From: Acidobacteriota bacterium
GTDB taxonomy: Bacteria; Acidobacteriota; Holophagae; Holophagales; Holophagaceae
NCBI GenBank assembly: GCA_016195985.1
Contig: JACPYP010000016.1
Location: 405,831-469,830 of the forward strand
Direction: 5' to 3'
DNA: 64,000 nt
The notes beneath the pieces were generated by a model. It made no database searches. It had not been told where the DNA came from and worked only from the letters and a program-made list of their open reading frames with translations. A program made the translations under genes and the position numbers. Shown here piece after piece: positions 1-9,691 of this stretch (position 1 is the first letter of the stretch; each line of letters begins with the position of its first letter).

Positions 1-1229
1 GCGTTGAAGACGCCGGCCAGGGAGCTCATCAGGGCGGCGATGAGGCCCGCGACCACCAGGCCGCGGACGCCGACCGGAAGCACGTAGGCGACCATGGAGG
101 GGAAGGCGTATTGCAGCTGCGAGCGCACGGGCTGTCCGGACGCGTCGACCATGCCATTGAGGGCCGGGACGCTGCCGCTCTTGGCGAGGGCAAAGCAGAT
201 CATGCCGGGAATGATGAAGATGAACACCGGAAGCAGCTTGAGCAGGGCGGCGAAGATGGAGCCGCGGCGGGCGTGCTGCTCATTCTTGGCGCCGAGGGTG
301 CGCTGGACGATGTACTGGCAGGTGCACCAGTACCACAAGCCGATGACCGGGGCGCAGATGATCATGCCCAGCCAGGGATAGTGGCCGTTGAAATACCAGG
401 CCATGCGCGTGACCACGCCTGCCTGGTTGGCCTCGATGACGGGCGCCCAGGTGCTTTGAACGCCGTGGGGCACCATGGGCTTCCAGAGGTTGAACATGTC
501 CGCCGGGAGGGCGTTGTGGAGCGCCTGCCAGCCGCCGAGCTTGTGGAGGCCCAGCACGGTGACGAGCAGGGACCCGAGGATGAGCACCACCACCTGGATG
601 GTCTCGGTGTAGGCCACGGCGCGCATGCCGCCGATCACGGTGTAGAGGCCGGTGAGCAGCAGCAGCGTGAGGCAGCCCACCCAGAAGCTGTCGAGGTAGA
701 TGAAGCCCAGGTTCAGGTGCATTTCAGGGAGCAGGAAGCCGAAGACCACGCCACCGGCGAAAATGCCGACGGCCACCTTGGAGAGCACGTACAGCACCAG
801 GGAGACGATGGAGAGCATCCAGCGCGAAGCCGGGGAGAAGCGTTTCTCCAGGAACTCCGGCATGGTGTAGACCCGGCTCCGCATGTAGAACGGGACCATT
901 ACCCAGGCCAGGACCAGGAGGCACCAGGCATGCAGCTCGTAATGGGCCATGGCCACGCCGTCCGTGGCTCCGGATCCGGCCAGGCCCACCACGTGCTCGG
1001 AGCCGATGTTGGAGGCGAAGATGGAAGCGCCGATGATCCACCAGCTGAGGTTCCGGCCCGCCAGGAAGTAGTCGTCCGTGGTCTCGCGGTTTTTCCGGAT
1101 CACCCACCAGGACACGGCGAGGAGGACACTGAAGTAGAGGCCGATCACCAGCCAGTCGAAAGTCTGAAGGGCCGACCGCGACTGAGGCAGGGCCTGGGTC
1201 GGATCGCCTGTGAGGAGGGTGAGGAACAT
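1..1229 (-). CDS. Sodium/sugar symporter (SSS/SGLT family), C-terminus outside the window
   Basis: Inner-membrane Na+-coupled sugar uptake carrier, probably for L-arabinose because it is the last gene of the ara operon. About 409 residues are visible; the 3' end lies beyond position 1. The reading frame begins at an ATG (1229) behind a GAAGGGA-like ribosome site. SGLT-family hallmarks are TDDYFLAGR (about 51-59), SNIGSEH (73-79), GGMRAVAYTE (about 200) and AALMSSL near residue 400, which corresponds to the sodium-site helix. At least nine hydrophobic helices can be counted. The 45-nt gap to araA suggests co-transcription. Family assignment is firm; the arabinose substrate is inferred from context only. 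Confidence 0.9.
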   Translation of the reverse strand, partial: MFLTLLTGDPTQALPQSRSALQTFDWLVIGLYFSVLLAVSWWVIRKNRETTDDYFLAGRNLSWWIIGASIFASNIGSEHVVGLAGSGATDGVAMAHYELHAWCLLVLAWVMVPFYMRSRVYTMPEFLEKRFSPASRWMLSIVSLVLYVLSKVAVGIFAGGVVFGFLLPEMHLNLGFIYLDSFWVGCLTLLLLTGLYTVIGGMRAVAYTETIQVVVLILGSLLVTVLGLHKLGGWQALHNALPADMFNLWKPMVPHGVQSTWAPVIEANQAGVVTRMAWYFNGHYPWLGMIICAPVIGLWYWCTCQYIVQRTLGAKNEQHARRGSIFAALLKLLPVFIFIIPGMICFALAKSGSVPALNGMVDASGQPVRSQLQYAFPSMVAYVLPVGVRGLVVAGLIAALMSSLAGVFN

Positions 1230-1274
1230 GGTGGATCCCTTCGAAGGGGGACAGGGTGAGAAGGCGGAAGCCTG

Positions 1275-2768
1275 CTAGCGGTAGGAAGCCTCGTTCCAGC
1301 GGAGCTGGTTCTTGAAGTCGGGAATGCGGGTGTTCTCATCGATGCAGAGGTACTCGATGCCGGCAATGGCCGTGAAGTCCTCGATGTGGGGCGCGAGGGC
1401 GGCCTGGCTGAAGGCCGCGTGGTGGGCGCCCCCGGCGTGGATCCAGGCGGCGGCCGCCACCTTCAGGCTCGGCCGGGGCACCCACAGGGCGCGGGCCACC
1501 GGGAGGCGGGGCAGGGCGTGCTGAGGTTCCACCACGTCCAGGACGCTGACGATCATGCGGAAGCGGTTGCCCATGTCGATGAGAGAAGCGTTCACGGCGG
1601 GACCAGAGGGAGTGCCAAAGACCAGGCGCGGCGGATCATCCTTGCCGCCGATGCCCAGGCGGTGGATCTCCAGGGAGGGGCGGGGCGTGTCCGCGATGGA
1701 AGCGCAGACCTCTAGCATATGGGCGCCGAGCACCTGGGGGGCCGAAGGATCGAGGTGGTAGGTGTAGTCCTCCATGAAGGAGGTGCCCCCGGGCAGGCCG
1801 GAGCCCATCACCTTCATGGCCCGGACCAGGGCGGCCGTCTTCCAGTCGCCTTCGGCGCCGAAGCCGTAGCCGTCGGCCATGAGACGCTGCACGGCCAGGC
1901 CGGGAAGCTGGCTGAGGCCGTGTAGATCCTCGAAATTCGTGGTGAAGCCCTTGAACCCCCCCTCGATCAGGAAGGCGCGCAGGCCGAGCTCGATCCGGGC
2001 GGATTCCTGAAGCGAGGCCCGCCGCTCGCCCCCGGGGCGGAGGCTGGGCATGAGCTCGTACCGGTCGTCGAATTCACGGCAGAGGCGCTCCACCTCGGCA
2101 TCGCTCACGGACTTGACCGCGGCCGCGAGGCTGCCCATGGCGTGGGCCGTCACCGAATAGCCGAGCCGGATCTGGGCTTCCACCTTGTCGCCTTCGGTCA
2201 CGGCCACTTCGCGCATGTTGTCACCGAACCTGACGATCCGGGCGCCCTGGGCGTCCTGCCAGGCGCAGGCTGCACGGGCCCACACGCCGACTTCTTCCTG
2301 GACGCCGGCTTCCGTCCAGTGCCCGACCACCACCTTCCGCTCCTTGCGCATGCGGGTGGCGATGAAGCCGAATTCCCGGTCGCCGTGGGCGGCCTGGTTC
2401 AGGTTCATGAAATCCATGTCGATGGTGGCCCATGGCACGTCCCGGTTGTGCTGGGTGTGCAGGTGCAGGAAAGGCTTCCGCAGCACGGACAGCCCCCGGA
2501 TCCACATCTTGGCCGGGGAGAAGGTGTGCATCCAAAGCACCAGGCCCGCGCAGGCCGGGGCGCAGTTGGCCTCCTCGCACAGGGCGGTGATGGCCTCGGG
2601 CGTGGTGAGCACGGATTTGAAAACCACCTTGGCGGGGATGCTGGGCGAGGCGTCCAGGGCCCGGGCGATCTCCTGGGAGTTGGCGGCCACCTTCTCGAGG
2701 GTGCCGGGCCCGTAGAGGTGCTGGCTTCCGGTGACGAACCAGATTTCCTGCTGCTTCAAGTCGATCAT
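1275..2768 (-). CDS. araA: L-arabinose isomerase
   Basis: Converts L-arabinose to L-ribulose in the cytoplasm, the first step of bacterial arabinose catabolism, with a divalent metal (usually Mn2+). With the start at ATG 2768 (protein starting MIDLKQ, 497 residues), the known catalytic and metal residues fall exactly on E. coli numbering: E306 in GAEGD, E333 in SFMED, H350 in GAHM and H450 in GAHH. That numbering match supports this start over an upstream in-frame one at 2789. The start codon overlaps the araB stop as ATGA, so translation is probably coupled. Full-length and intact. Confidence 0.97.
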   Translation of the reverse strand: MIDLKQQEIWFVTGSQHLYGPGTLEKVAANSQEIARALDASPSIPAKVVFKSVLTTPEAITALCEEANCAPACAGLVLWMHTFSPAKMWIRGLSVLRKPFLHLHTQHNRDVPWATIDMDFMNLNQAAHGDREFGFIATRMRKERKVVVGHWTEAGVQEEVGVWARAACAWQDAQGARIVRFGDNMREVAVTEGDKVEAQIRLGYSVTAHAMGSLAAAVKSVSDAEVERLCREFDDRYELMPSLRPGGERRASLQESARIELGLRAFLIEGGFKGFTTNFEDLHGLSQLPGLAVQRLMADGYGFGAEGDWKTAALVRAMKVMGSGLPGGTSFMEDYTYHLDPSAPQVLGAHMLEVCASIADTPRPSLEIHRLGIGGKDDPPRLVFGTPSGPAVNASLIDMGNRFRMIVSVLDVVEPQHALPRLPVARALWVPRPSLKVAAAAWIHAGGAHHAAFSQAALAPHIEDFTAIAGIEYLCIDENTRIPDFKNQLRWNEASYR

Positions 2769-4462
2769 GCTTGCTCCTGGCGTTGGCACTGCTGGTCCCG
2801 GATGGTGAGGAGTTCCTTCATGACGTTGGCCATGGAGCCGTTCCAGGACGGAGTCCCGAAACCGTCATGGAGTTGGCGGTAGAGCTGGTAGAGGCGGCGG
2901 TAGACCGCGTGGGCCTCGGGGTTGGGCTGGTAGACCTTGCGGATGCCGCACAGGCGTTCCTGGGCCTTCCGGATGGAGGGGAAGGCGCCCGCGGCCATGG
3001 CCCCGAACAAGGCGGCCCCGAGGGCGGGCGTCTGCTCGCTGCGGGCGATCTTCATGGGCCTTCCGGTGATGTCGGCGTAGGTCTGCATGAGGAAGGCGTT
3101 CTTGGCCGCCAGTCCGCCGCAGTTCACCACCTCGCGGATGGGCACGCCGTATTCCTCGATGCGCTCGATGATGGTGAGGGCCCCGAAGGCGGTGGCCTCG
3201 ATGAGGGCCCGGTAGATCTCGTGGGGCTGGGTGTGGAGGGTCTGTCCCAGGAGGAGGCCCGTCAGGCGGGCATCCACCAGGACCGTGCGGTTCCCGTTGT
3301 TCCAGTCCAGGGCCAGGAGGCCGCTCTCGCCGGGTGCCTGCTGCGAGGCCAGCTCTCCGAGGGTTTTGAACTTCGCGTCGAGGTCGGCGCCCAGGCTGTC
3401 GGGGGCGAGGTTGCGCACGAACCACAGGAACAGGTCGCCCACGGCGGATTGGCCGGCTTCGATGCCGAAGTAGCCGGGGACCACCGAGCCATCCACGATG
3501 CCGCAGACCCCGGGGATGTCCGCCAGGGGCTGCCCGTTGGGCCAGACCATGATGTCGCAGGTGGACGTGCCCATGATCTTCACCAGGCTGCCTTCGGCCA
3601 CGCCCGCGCCCACCGCTCCCATGTGGGCGTCAAAGGCGCCTGCCGCCACGGCGACCCCGGCCCGGAGGCCCAGGCGGGCGGCCCATTCAGGGCAGAGGCC
3701 GCCCGCCAGGTGGTCGGCGGGGTGCGCTTCTGAAAACAGGCGGGAGCGGAGGGTGGCCAGGGCCGGGTCGAGCTGGCCGAGGAAATCCGCGTCCGGCAGG
3801 CCGCCCCACTTCGGATTGAACATGGCCTTGTGCCCGGCGGAACAGATGCCCCGCACGATCTTGTCCGGCCTCTGGTTGCCGGTGAGCACGGCGGGAAGCC
3901 AGTCGCAGATCTCCACCCAGGTGGCGGCGGCATCGAACACATCAGGCGCCGCGCGGCGGCAGTGCAGGATCTTGCTCCAGAACCATTCAGAGCTGTAGGT
4001 CCCGCCGACCTGCGCGAGGTACTGCGGGCGGATCCTGGCCGCGAGTTCCGTGATCTGGCCCGCCTCCTCGAAGGAGGTGTGGTCCCGCCAGAGCCAGACG
4101 CAGGCGGCGGGGTTCTCCTTGAACCGCGGATCGAGGCTGAGGGGATTCCCCTGGTCATCGATGGGCATGGGGCTGCTGCCCGTGGTGTCGATGCCGAGCC
4201 CCACCACGTAGGCCGCGTCGAAGGCGGGATCGCGGTCCTGGGCCTGGGCCAGCACGGAACGCACAGTCGTTTCGATGCCCAGCAGGTAGTCCGAGGCGTT
4301 CTGCCTGGCGAGGTGCGGATCCTTGGGGTGGGTGATGATGCCGGCCTGTCCCGAGGGGTAGTTGAACACCTCGGTGGCCTTTTCTTCGCCTGTGTGGAGG
4401 TCCACCAGCAGGGCGCGGCAGCTGTTGGTGCCGAAATCCAGTCCGATTGCGTAGATGGTCAT
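2765..4462 (-). CDS. araB: Ribulokinase
   Basis: ATP-dependent phosphorylation of L-ribulose to L-ribulose 5-phosphate. The 565-residue protein has the size of E. coli AraB. It begins with the FGGY-kinase phosphate-binding loop ([14 protein letters not shown], about 7-20) and carries the C-terminal ATPase segment with NCGGLAAKN (about 450) and [12 protein letters not shown]. It lies between araD (7-nt gap) and araA (4-nt overlap) in one transcription unit. Both FGGY domains are complete and I see no anomalies. The position after araD rather than before araA-araD differs from the classical E. coli order. Confidence 0.96.
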   Translation of the reverse strand: MTIYAIGLDFGTNSCRALLVDLHTGEEKATEVFNYPSGQAGIITHPKDPHLARQNASDYLLGIETTVRSVLAQAQDRDPAFDAAYVVGLGIDTTGSSPMPIDDQGNPLSLDPRFKENPAACVWLWRDHTSFEEAGQITELAARIRPQYLAQVGGTYSSEWFWSKILHCRRAAPDVFDAAATWVEICDWLPAVLTGNQRPDKIVRGICSAGHKAMFNPKWGGLPDADFLGQLDPALATLRSRLFSEAHPADHLAGGLCPEWAARLGLRAGVAVAAGAFDAHMGAVGAGVAEGSLVKIMGTSTCDIMVWPNGQPLADIPGVCGIVDGSVVPGYFGIEAGQSAVGDLFLWFVRNLAPDSLGADLDAKFKTLGELASQQAPGESGLLALDWNNGNRTVLVDARLTGLLLGQTLHTQPHEIYRALIEATAFGALTIIERIEEYGVPIREVVNCGGLAAKNAFLMQTYADITGRPMKIARSEQTPALGAALFGAMAAGAFPSIRKAQERLCGIRKVYQPNPEAHAVYRRLYQLYRQLHDGFGTPSWNGSMANVMKELLTIRDQQCQRQEQA

Positions 4463-4469
4463 GGGTGTC

Positions 4470-5165
4470 TCATTCCTGGCCGTAGTAGGCGTTCTTGCCG
4501 TGTTTCCGCTGGAAGTGCTTCTGCACGAGCGTGGCTTTCAGGGGCACGGCGTCCGGGTTGATCTGCAGCGTCAGCAGGGCCATCCGGGCGATCTCCTCCA
4601 GCACGCCGCTGTTCAGGACGGCCTGCATGGGCGAGGATCCCCAGGTGAAGGGGCCGTGCCCCCCCACGAGGATCATTTCGGGAGATGGTCCGGGCAGGGC
4701 GGCCAGGGTTTCGAGGATGAGCTTTCCGGTCTCTTCCTCGTAGTCGCCCTGGATGGCTGAGTCTGAAAGGAGGGGGGTCACGGGGACCGGCGCGGGGAAC
4801 TGGTCCGCGTGTGTGGTCCCGAAGAGGGGGATGGCGCGCTGGGCCTGGGCCCAGGCCACGGCATGGGTGGAGTGCGTGTGGGCGACGCCCCGGATGCCGG
4901 GGATGTTCTTGAACAGGACCGCGTGGGTTTTGGTGTCGGAAGAGGGGCGCAGGGCGCCCTCCACCACCCGGCCGTCCAGATCCACCACGACCATGTCGCC
5001 GGGCCGCATCCGGGAGTAGGGCACGCCGCTCGGCTTGATGGCGAAAACGCCGGCGGCCGGGTCGAAGGCGCTGACATTCCCGAAGGTCTGTATGGCCAGG
5101 CCGTCATGCTTGAGCTGCATGTTGGCGTTCCATGCGGCGATCTTCAGGTCTTTATACGCACTCAT
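4470..5165 (-). CDS. araD: L-ribulose-5-phosphate 4-epimerase
   Basis: Class-II-aldolase-fold zinc enzyme that turns L-ribulose 5-phosphate into D-xylulose 5-phosphate, the entry into the pentose phosphate pathway. 231 residues, the usual length. Zinc ligands are visible as the HTH triad at 96-98 (AHTHSTHA) and H170 in GGHGPFTWG; the phosphate/substrate segment GNVSAFD (about 29-35) is also present. It is the first gene of the ara operon and starts about 100 nt downstream of the predicted promoter-operator. Its product feeds transketolase, whose gene at 13.1 kb shares the same operator motif. Confidence 0.96.
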   Translation of the reverse strand: MSAYKDLKIAAWNANMQLKHDGLAIQTFGNVSAFDPAAGVFAIKPSGVPYSRMRPGDMVVVDLDGRVVEGALRPSSDTKTHAVLFKNIPGIRGVAHTHSTHAVAWAQAQRAIPLFGTTHADQFPAPVPVTPLLSDSAIQGDYEEETGKLILETLAALPGPSPEMILVGGHGPFTWGSSPMQAVLNSGVLEEIARMALLTLQINPDAVPLKATLVQKHFQRKHGKNAYYGQE

Positions 5166-5253
5166 GCTTGCCTCTCACCGGCGGAGGGCCGGGAATACAC
5201 AGAAAAACCCACCTGAAACCAGGCGGGTGGAGCGGGTTCAAGTTGGGAATGAA

Positions 5254-5304
5254 ATCGGTTTCAGAAACCGATACCAATCTACTGATCCACCGCAGGGGGG
5301 TCAA
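5254..5304 (-). promoter_or_regulatory. ara operon promoter with palindromic operator
   Basis: On the minus strand a sigma70-like promoter is readable: -35 TTGACC (5304-5299), 17-nt spacer, -10 TAGATT (5281-5276). The expected start (about 5269) falls inside a perfect 19-bp palindrome, ATCGGTTTCAGAAACCGAT (5254-5272; 9-bp arms around a single A). An operator over the start site fits repression by a dimeric regulator, for example LacI or GntR type. The regulator is not identifiable in this window. A near copy of the site lies upstream of transketolase. Confidence 0.75.
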
Positions 5305-5419
5305 GCGTCGGGTTGAAAAATATTCGAATGGCCAGAAACCGCGCGGATTCGCGGCTTCCGGCCCGGTTCACATGCGGAAGGCCCCCGGGAGGTTCACCCG
5401 GCCGGCTCCGGAGGGGGGC

Positions 5420-5689
5420 TTACCCGAACTTGATCTTCATGGCGAGGATGGTGCCCGCGAGGAGCAGGGTGGCGCCGTTGGCCAGGTAGACCGGGGCGCT
5501 TTGGATGAGGACGCCGTAGATGGTCCAGAGGAGGATGCCCAGCGTAAACAGGGAGTACATCACCAGAGAGATGCCCGCGGTCTGGCGCTCCCGGATGATC
5601 TTGATGGTCTGCGGGACGAAGCTCAGGGTGGTGCACACCGCCGCCGCAGAGCCCAACAGGATTTCGACGTGTGACAAGCCAGCCTCCAT
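5420..5689 (-). CDS. SemiSWEET-type sugar transporter (PQ-loop/MtN3 family)
   Basis: Small inner-membrane sugar uniporter; three-helix SemiSWEETs work as dimers. The 89-residue protein has helices at about 8-25, 43-60 and 65-84 and the family's PQ motif at 26-27 (SFVPQTIKI), followed by a basic loop. The start ATG at 5689 is preceded by GACGAG; an ATG four codons upstream (5701) is equally possible. It stands alone between the hydroxyproline operon and the arabinose operon on the same strand, so a role in monosaccharide movement is plausible but the substrate is unknown. Confidence 0.85.
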   Translation of the reverse strand: MEAGLSHVEILLGSAAAVCTTLSFVPQTIKIIRERQTAGISLVMYSLFTLGILLWTIYGVLIQSAPVYLANGATLLLAGTILAMKIKFG

Positions 5690-5720
5690 CTCGTCGACCA
5701 TACACGAACCGGGGGGCGCC

Positions 5721-5740
5721 ACGGATGAACACGGATGAAC
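5721..5740. repeat. Tandem 10-bp repeat (ACGGATGAAC x2)
   Basis: Two exact copies of ACGGATGAAC lie in tandem, with a partial third, between the SemiSWEET gene and the end of the hydroxyproline operon. The sequence resembles the CACGGATGAACACGGATG-type intergenic repeat I remember from many environmental bacterial genomes. That resemblance is from memory and not verified here. No function is evident. Confidence 0.5.
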
Positions 5741-5878
5741 ACCGGTAAAAACATCCGGCATCCATCCCCCTGCATTCCGGCTGAGAAAACCTTTCCCGCG
5801 CACCGGTCCGGCTCAGGTTGAAACGGTCCCTATGAGCGCACGAAGATGCCCTGAGCTTTGTTCGAATGCCAAACGGCT

Positions 5879-7450
5879 TCAGTGGCGGTCGAACGCGCCG
5901 TCGCGGAGCCTCCAGAGGCCGAGCGGATTCCCGGTTTGCAGGGCCATGGGCAGCAGGTTCTCAGGCGCGTCCTGGTAGCAGATGGGCCGTGCCCAGCGGG
6001 CGATGGCGCGGGTTCCCACGCTGGTGGACTGGGGCGCGCTGGTGGCGGGCCAGGGGCCTCCGTGCACCATGGCGTGGCCGACTTCCACTCCCGTGGGAAC
6101 GCCGTTGAAAAGCACCCGTCCCGCCAGGCGGCGCAGCTCCGGCAGCAGGTCCGCGGCCAGGGCTTCGTCCCCGGGTTCCATCCACAGGGTGGCCGTGAGC
6201 TGGGCGGGGAATGCGGCGATCACCTTCCGGCGTTCGGCCTCGTCTGCGCAGGCCACGAGCAGCGTGGCGGGCCCGAAGACTTCCTCCATCAGGTCCGGGC
6301 GCCGGAGCAGATCCTGGGCCGTGGTTTCCAGGAGCGCGGGCGCGCCGAAACAGCCCTGGGAGGGACACGAAGGAAAGACGGGGTTCGCGCCTTCAGCTTG
6401 GTGCCGTTCCAGACCTCGGCGGTAGGCGAGGGCGAGGCCTTCGCCCAGCATCGGAGCGGGGGGGGCGGCGCTCATCGCTTCCGCCAGGCCACTGCGCAGG
6501 GACCGGAAACCGGGGCCCTGGACGGCGAGGACGATCCCGGGGCAGGTGCAGAATTGGCCCACGCCGTTGAGCACCGAGGCCGCCAGCGTCTGGCCCAGGC
6601 GGGAGCCCAGCGCCGCCAGGGCCCCGGGAAGCACCACCACGGGATTCGCCGCTCCCATTTCCGCGAAGACGGGAATGGGAGCGGGCCGGTTCCGGGCCAG
6701 TTCCAGAAGGGCGCTTCCTCCGCGGAACGAACCGGTGAAGCCCACCGCGCGGATGGCCGGGTGTCCGACCAGGCGCCGGGCCACGTCGTGGCCCGCGTCG
6801 AAGAGCAGGCTGAAAGCCCCGGAGGGCAGGCCCTCGCGGAGCAGGGCGGCCTGCACCACCTGGGCCACCTGTTCGCTGGTGCCGGGATTCAGCGGGTGGG
6901 CCTTGGCCACCACCGGGCATCCGGCGGCGAGGGCCGAGGCGGTGTCCCCTCCCACGGCGCCGAAGGCCAGGGGAAAGTTGGACGCGCCGAAGACGGCCAC
7001 GGGTCCCAGCGGCTGCAGCATCGAGCGCAGATCGGGCTTGGGCAGCGGCGTCCGGCCGGGGTGTCCTGAATCCAAGCGCGCCTCCACCCAGGACCCCTCC
7101 GCCGCGACATCGGCGAAGAGGCGCAGCTGGCCGCAGGTGCGGGCCAGTTCCCCCCGGACCCGGGGTTCCGGCAGGGCGGTCTCGGCCATCACCCGGGGCA
7201 CCAACTCCCCGGCGGCCTCTTCCAGCCCCGCGGCAATGCGGCACAGAAGGGCCGACCGCGCCTCGCGGGGGGCGGCCTCCATCGCCGGCGCGGCCGCCTC
7301 GGCCAGTTCCACGGCGCGGTCCACCTCGGCGCCGGAGGCGGAATGGAAGGGCGGATCCAGCCGCGCTCCGGTGGCGGGGTTCTGGGCGTGGAAGGTGGCG
7401 CCGCCGGGGTGCCCGGGCGCAGGGCCGATGAGAGAGAAGCCGTGGATCAT
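5879..7450 (-). CDS. Alpha-ketoglutarate semialdehyde (2,5-dioxovalerate) dehydrogenase
   Basis: NAD(P)+-dependent oxidation of alpha-ketoglutarate semialdehyde to 2-oxoglutarate, the last step of hydroxyproline catabolism. The 523-residue ALDH-superfamily protein has N158 (ASNFP), the general-base E264 (AEMGA) and the catalytic cysteine at 301/303 in GQFCTCPG; the nucleotide segment is GFTGSFRGG (about 237-245). The long N-terminus and the AEMGAANPV segment resemble the type III, hydroxyproline-linked KGSADH group. It is the last gene of the six-gene minus-strand operon. A KGSADH is also needed in non-phosphorylative arabinose pathways, but the window encodes the phosphorylative AraBAD route. 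Confidence 0.9.
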   Translation of the reverse strand: MIHGFSLIGPAPGHPGGATFHAQNPATGARLDPPFHSASGAEVDRAVELAEAAAPAMEAAPREARSALLCRIAAGLEEAAGELVPRVMAETALPEPRVRGELARTCGQLRLFADVAAEGSWVEARLDSGHPGRTPLPKPDLRSMLQPLGPVAVFGASNFPLAFGAVGGDTASALAAGCPVVAKAHPLNPGTSEQVAQVVQAALLREGLPSGAFSLLFDAGHDVARRLVGHPAIRAVGFTGSFRGGSALLELARNRPAPIPVFAEMGAANPVVVLPGALAALGSRLGQTLAASVLNGVGQFCTCPGIVLAVQGPGFRSLRSGLAEAMSAAPPAPMLGEGLALAYRRGLERHQAEGANPVFPSCPSQGCFGAPALLETTAQDLLRRPDLMEEVFGPATLLVACADEAERRKVIAAFPAQLTATLWMEPGDEALAADLLPELRRLAGRVLFNGVPTGVEVGHAMVHGGPWPATSAPQSTSVGTRAIARWARPICYQDAPENLLPMALQTGNPLGLWRLRDGAFDRH

Positions 7451-7508
7451 GGGATGCCGCCAGGAAAGGGAGAACGCGGAAGTGGAGGTGAAGGTTCAGG
7501 CCAGGGCT

Positions 7509-8396
7509 CTAGGGCCGGTGGGCCAGGGCGTAAGCGAGCTCCGCCAGCGCCGTCTCCCGCTCCGCCCCCGCCAGCACGGCCCGGGGGGCCCGCATGCGTT
7601 CGCTGCCCCAGCCCATTTCCTGCTGCACGAGCTTGATGAGCTGCACGAACTTCGGCACCGTGTCCATGCGGAGCAGGGGCAGGAACCAGGCGTAGAGGCG
7701 GAAGGCTTCGTCGCGCTTGCCGGCCAGGGCCAGGTTCAGGAGATCCACGCTTTCCTTGGGGAAGGCGTTCACCAGGCCCGCGATCCAGAAGGAGGCGCCC
7801 ATGGCCACGCCCTCCACCAGGCAGTCGTCGACGCCGACGCCCAGGGCGAGCCGATCGCCGATGAGGGCGCGGATGCCCGCGATGCGGCGGGCGTCGGTGC
7901 TGCTCTCCTTCACCCCCAGCAGGTTGGGATGGAGGGCCGCCAGTTCGGCGATGTTCTCGGGAACGAAGTCCACTTTGTAAGCCACCGGGTTGTTGTAGAG
8001 CAGGCAGGGCAGGGCGGTCGCGCGGATGACGGCGCTCATGTGCGCGCGCATCTCCGCCCAGTCGCCCACGTAGACGTAGGGGGGCAGCACCATCAGCCCT
8101 TTCGCCCCGGCCGCCTCGGCCGCCTGGGCCAGGCGCACCGCCTCGGTGGTGGACAGCGCCGCGATGCCGGGGATCACGGGCCGGCCATCGGCCGCCTTCA
8201 CGCAGGTCCGGATCACGGCCACCCTTTCCTCGAAGTCCAGGGTGGCGCCTTCGCCCAGCGATCCGCAGGGAACGAGGCCGCTGCAGCCTTGGCTCAGCAT
8301 CCAGCGGGCGTGGGCCTCGAGGGCCTCGTGGTCCACGGATCCGTCGGCGCGGAAAGGGGTGGTGATGGCGGGCAGGACGCCCTGGAAGGGATTCAT
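7509..8396 (-). CDS. DHDPS-family 1-pyrroline-4-hydroxy-2-carboxylate deaminase
   Basis: Predicted to deaminate and dehydrate 1-pyrroline-4-hydroxy-2-carboxylate to alpha-ketoglutarate semialdehyde. The 295-residue TIM barrel of the DapA/NAL family carries the Schiff-base lysine K163 (GVKESS) and the tyrosine Y134 (LLYNNP); the strand-1 TTPF motif is at 12-15. DHDPS itself would normally lie in a lysine context. Here the flanking epimerase, D-amino-acid dehydrogenase and KGSADH genes point to the hydroxyproline deaminase. The ATG at 8396 overlaps the upstream stop by 4 nt (ATGA). Confidence 0.88.
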   Translation of the reverse strand: MNPFQGVLPAITTPFRADGSVDHEALEAHARWMLSQGCSGLVPCGSLGEGATLDFEERVAVIRTCVKAADGRPVIPGIAALSTTEAVRLAQAAEAAGAKGLMVLPPYVYVGDWAEMRAHMSAVIRATALPCLLYNNPVAYKVDFVPENIAELAALHPNLLGVKESSTDARRIAGIRALIGDRLALGVGVDDCLVEGVAMGASFWIAGLVNAFPKESVDLLNLALAGKRDEAFRLYAWFLPLLRMDTVPKFVQLIKLVQQEMGWGSERMRAPRAVLAGAERETALAELAYALAHRP

Positions 8397-9691
8397 GGTG
8401 GCTCCGGTGGGGAGAGAAGGCCGACGAGGTCGGCGAAGGTCGTGGGGGCGAGCGGTTGGCGGGGGCCGCCGGGGCGCCAGCCGAAAAGGAATTCCGTGGC
8501 GGGGCCGCAGGTCCGCCCTTGGCACCGGCCCATGCCGCAGCGGCCGTGAAGGCGGGCCTCGCGGCCGCTGGCGAAGGACTGGAGGTCGCCCACGGACACG
8601 TCCTCGCAGCGGCAGAGGAGGGTGTCGGGGGTGGCGATGCGCCGCAGTTCCGGGCGGAGGGCGAAGGTCGAGGCGAGGGCGGCGGCCCAGGCCCTTCCTT
8701 TGCGGACCTCCGCGCCCAGCAGGCGGGCCTCCGCTTCGCGGCCGGCGGCCCAGAGCCCCGCGACGCGGCCTTCGGCCAGAGCCTTGTCCACGCCGCCGAT
8801 GCCCGTGGGTTCGCCCGCCGCGAAAACGCCGGCCACGGAGGTGCGCTGCCCTTCGTCCACGACGACGCCATCGGAGGTGGCCGCGCAGCCCAACAGGCCC
8901 GGCAGCTCCAGATCCGGCACCAACCCGTATCCCACCCCCAGGAGATCCGCTTCCAGGGCCACCGGCCCTCGCGGCGTCTGGAGATGAACGATGCGGAGCT
9001 GCCCGTCCCCCTCGGCCCGGGTGACCCAGGTGTCCGGCCTCAGGGGCAGCCCCAGGGCCGAGAGCCCCTGCAGCAGCAGGCCCGGATGCCGGAGCAGGCC
9101 AGGGAGGAGCCCGGGCAGCGAGGCCGTCGGCGCCTGCTCTGCCACGGCGAGGACGCGGGCCCCCCGGCGGCGCAGGTGCGTGGCCACGGCCAGGAGCAGA
9201 GGCCCGCTGCCGCCCAGGACGATCCGTTTCCCGCGCACATCGAGCCCTCCCTTCTCCAGGGCCTGCAGGCCCCCGGCCCCGCACACGCCCGGCAGGGTCC
9301 AGCCGGGGAAGGGCAGGAAGCGGTCGCGGGCCCCGGTGGCCAGGACCAGCCGGTCGTAGCCCAGCTGCGCGGCCCCCGCCGGACCCGTCACGCCGAGCCA
9401 GCCCGGAGCCGGAGCCGTCACGACCCGTTGGGACATCTGAAGGCGGACGCCGCTTTGGCGGAGCGCGGCGAACCAGGACCGCGCGGCGGGATACACGGGG
9501 GCGTCCCACTGTCCGCGCCAGATCTGGCCGCCGGGTTCGGGCTGGGCGTCCACCAGGGTCACGGCCATGCCGGCCTTCGCGGCGCTGACGGCGGCCGCGA
9601 TCCCCGCCGGACCCGCGCCCACGACGAGGAGGCGCCCAGTGAGAGGGCCAGTGAGAGGCCCAGTGAAACGCCCAGGGAGATGCTCAGTCAC
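8393..9691 (-). CDS. D-hydroxyproline dehydrogenase subunit (FAD/NAD(P) oxidoreductase with C-terminal BFD-like [2Fe-2S] domain)
   Basis: Large pyridine-disulfide-type flavoprotein, 432 residues from the GTG at 9691. It has a Rossmann motif GAGPAG (about 25-30), a second nucleotide-binding site around LGGSGPLLLA, and a C-terminal cysteine-rich BFD-like segment CRCEDVS...CGMGRCQGRTC that should bind a [2Fe-2S] cluster. Heteromeric D-hydroxyproline dehydrogenases of Pseudomonas combine such a subunit with a small ferredoxin-like protein and a DAO-type flavoprotein; all three genes are adjacent here. The GTG overlaps the preceding stop as GTGACTGA. The open frame extends further upstream, but that part is antisense to the neighbouring coding frame. 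Residues 11-19 contain a GPLTGPLTG duplication. Confidence 0.85.
   Translation of the reverse strand: MTEHLPGRFTGPLTGPLTGRLLVVGAGPAGIAAAVSAAKAGMAVTLVDAQPEPGGQIWRGQWDAPVYPAARSWFAALRQSGVRLQMSQRVVTAPAPGWLGVTGPAGAAQLGYDRLVLATGARDRFLPFPGWTLPGVCGAGGLQALEKGGLDVRGKRIVLGGSGPLLLAVATHLRRRGARVLAVAEQAPTASLPGLLPGLLRHPGLLLQGLSALGLPLRPDTWVTRAEGDGQLRIVHLQTPRGPVALEADLLGVGYGLVPDLELPGLLGCAATSDGVVVDEGQRTSVAGVFAAGEPTGIGGVDKALAEGRVAGLWAAGREAEARLLGAEVRKGRAWAAALASTFALRPELRRIATPDTLLCRCEDVSVGDLQSFASGREARLHGRCGMGRCQGRTCGPATEFLFGWRPGGPRQPLAPTTFADLVGLLSPPEPP

Noticed and set aside
111..1259. 382-residue plus-strand open frame over the symporter gene
   Set aside because: The minus-strand translation is a clear SGLT-family protein. 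The plus-strand product is rich in H, G, E and A and is antisense shadow.
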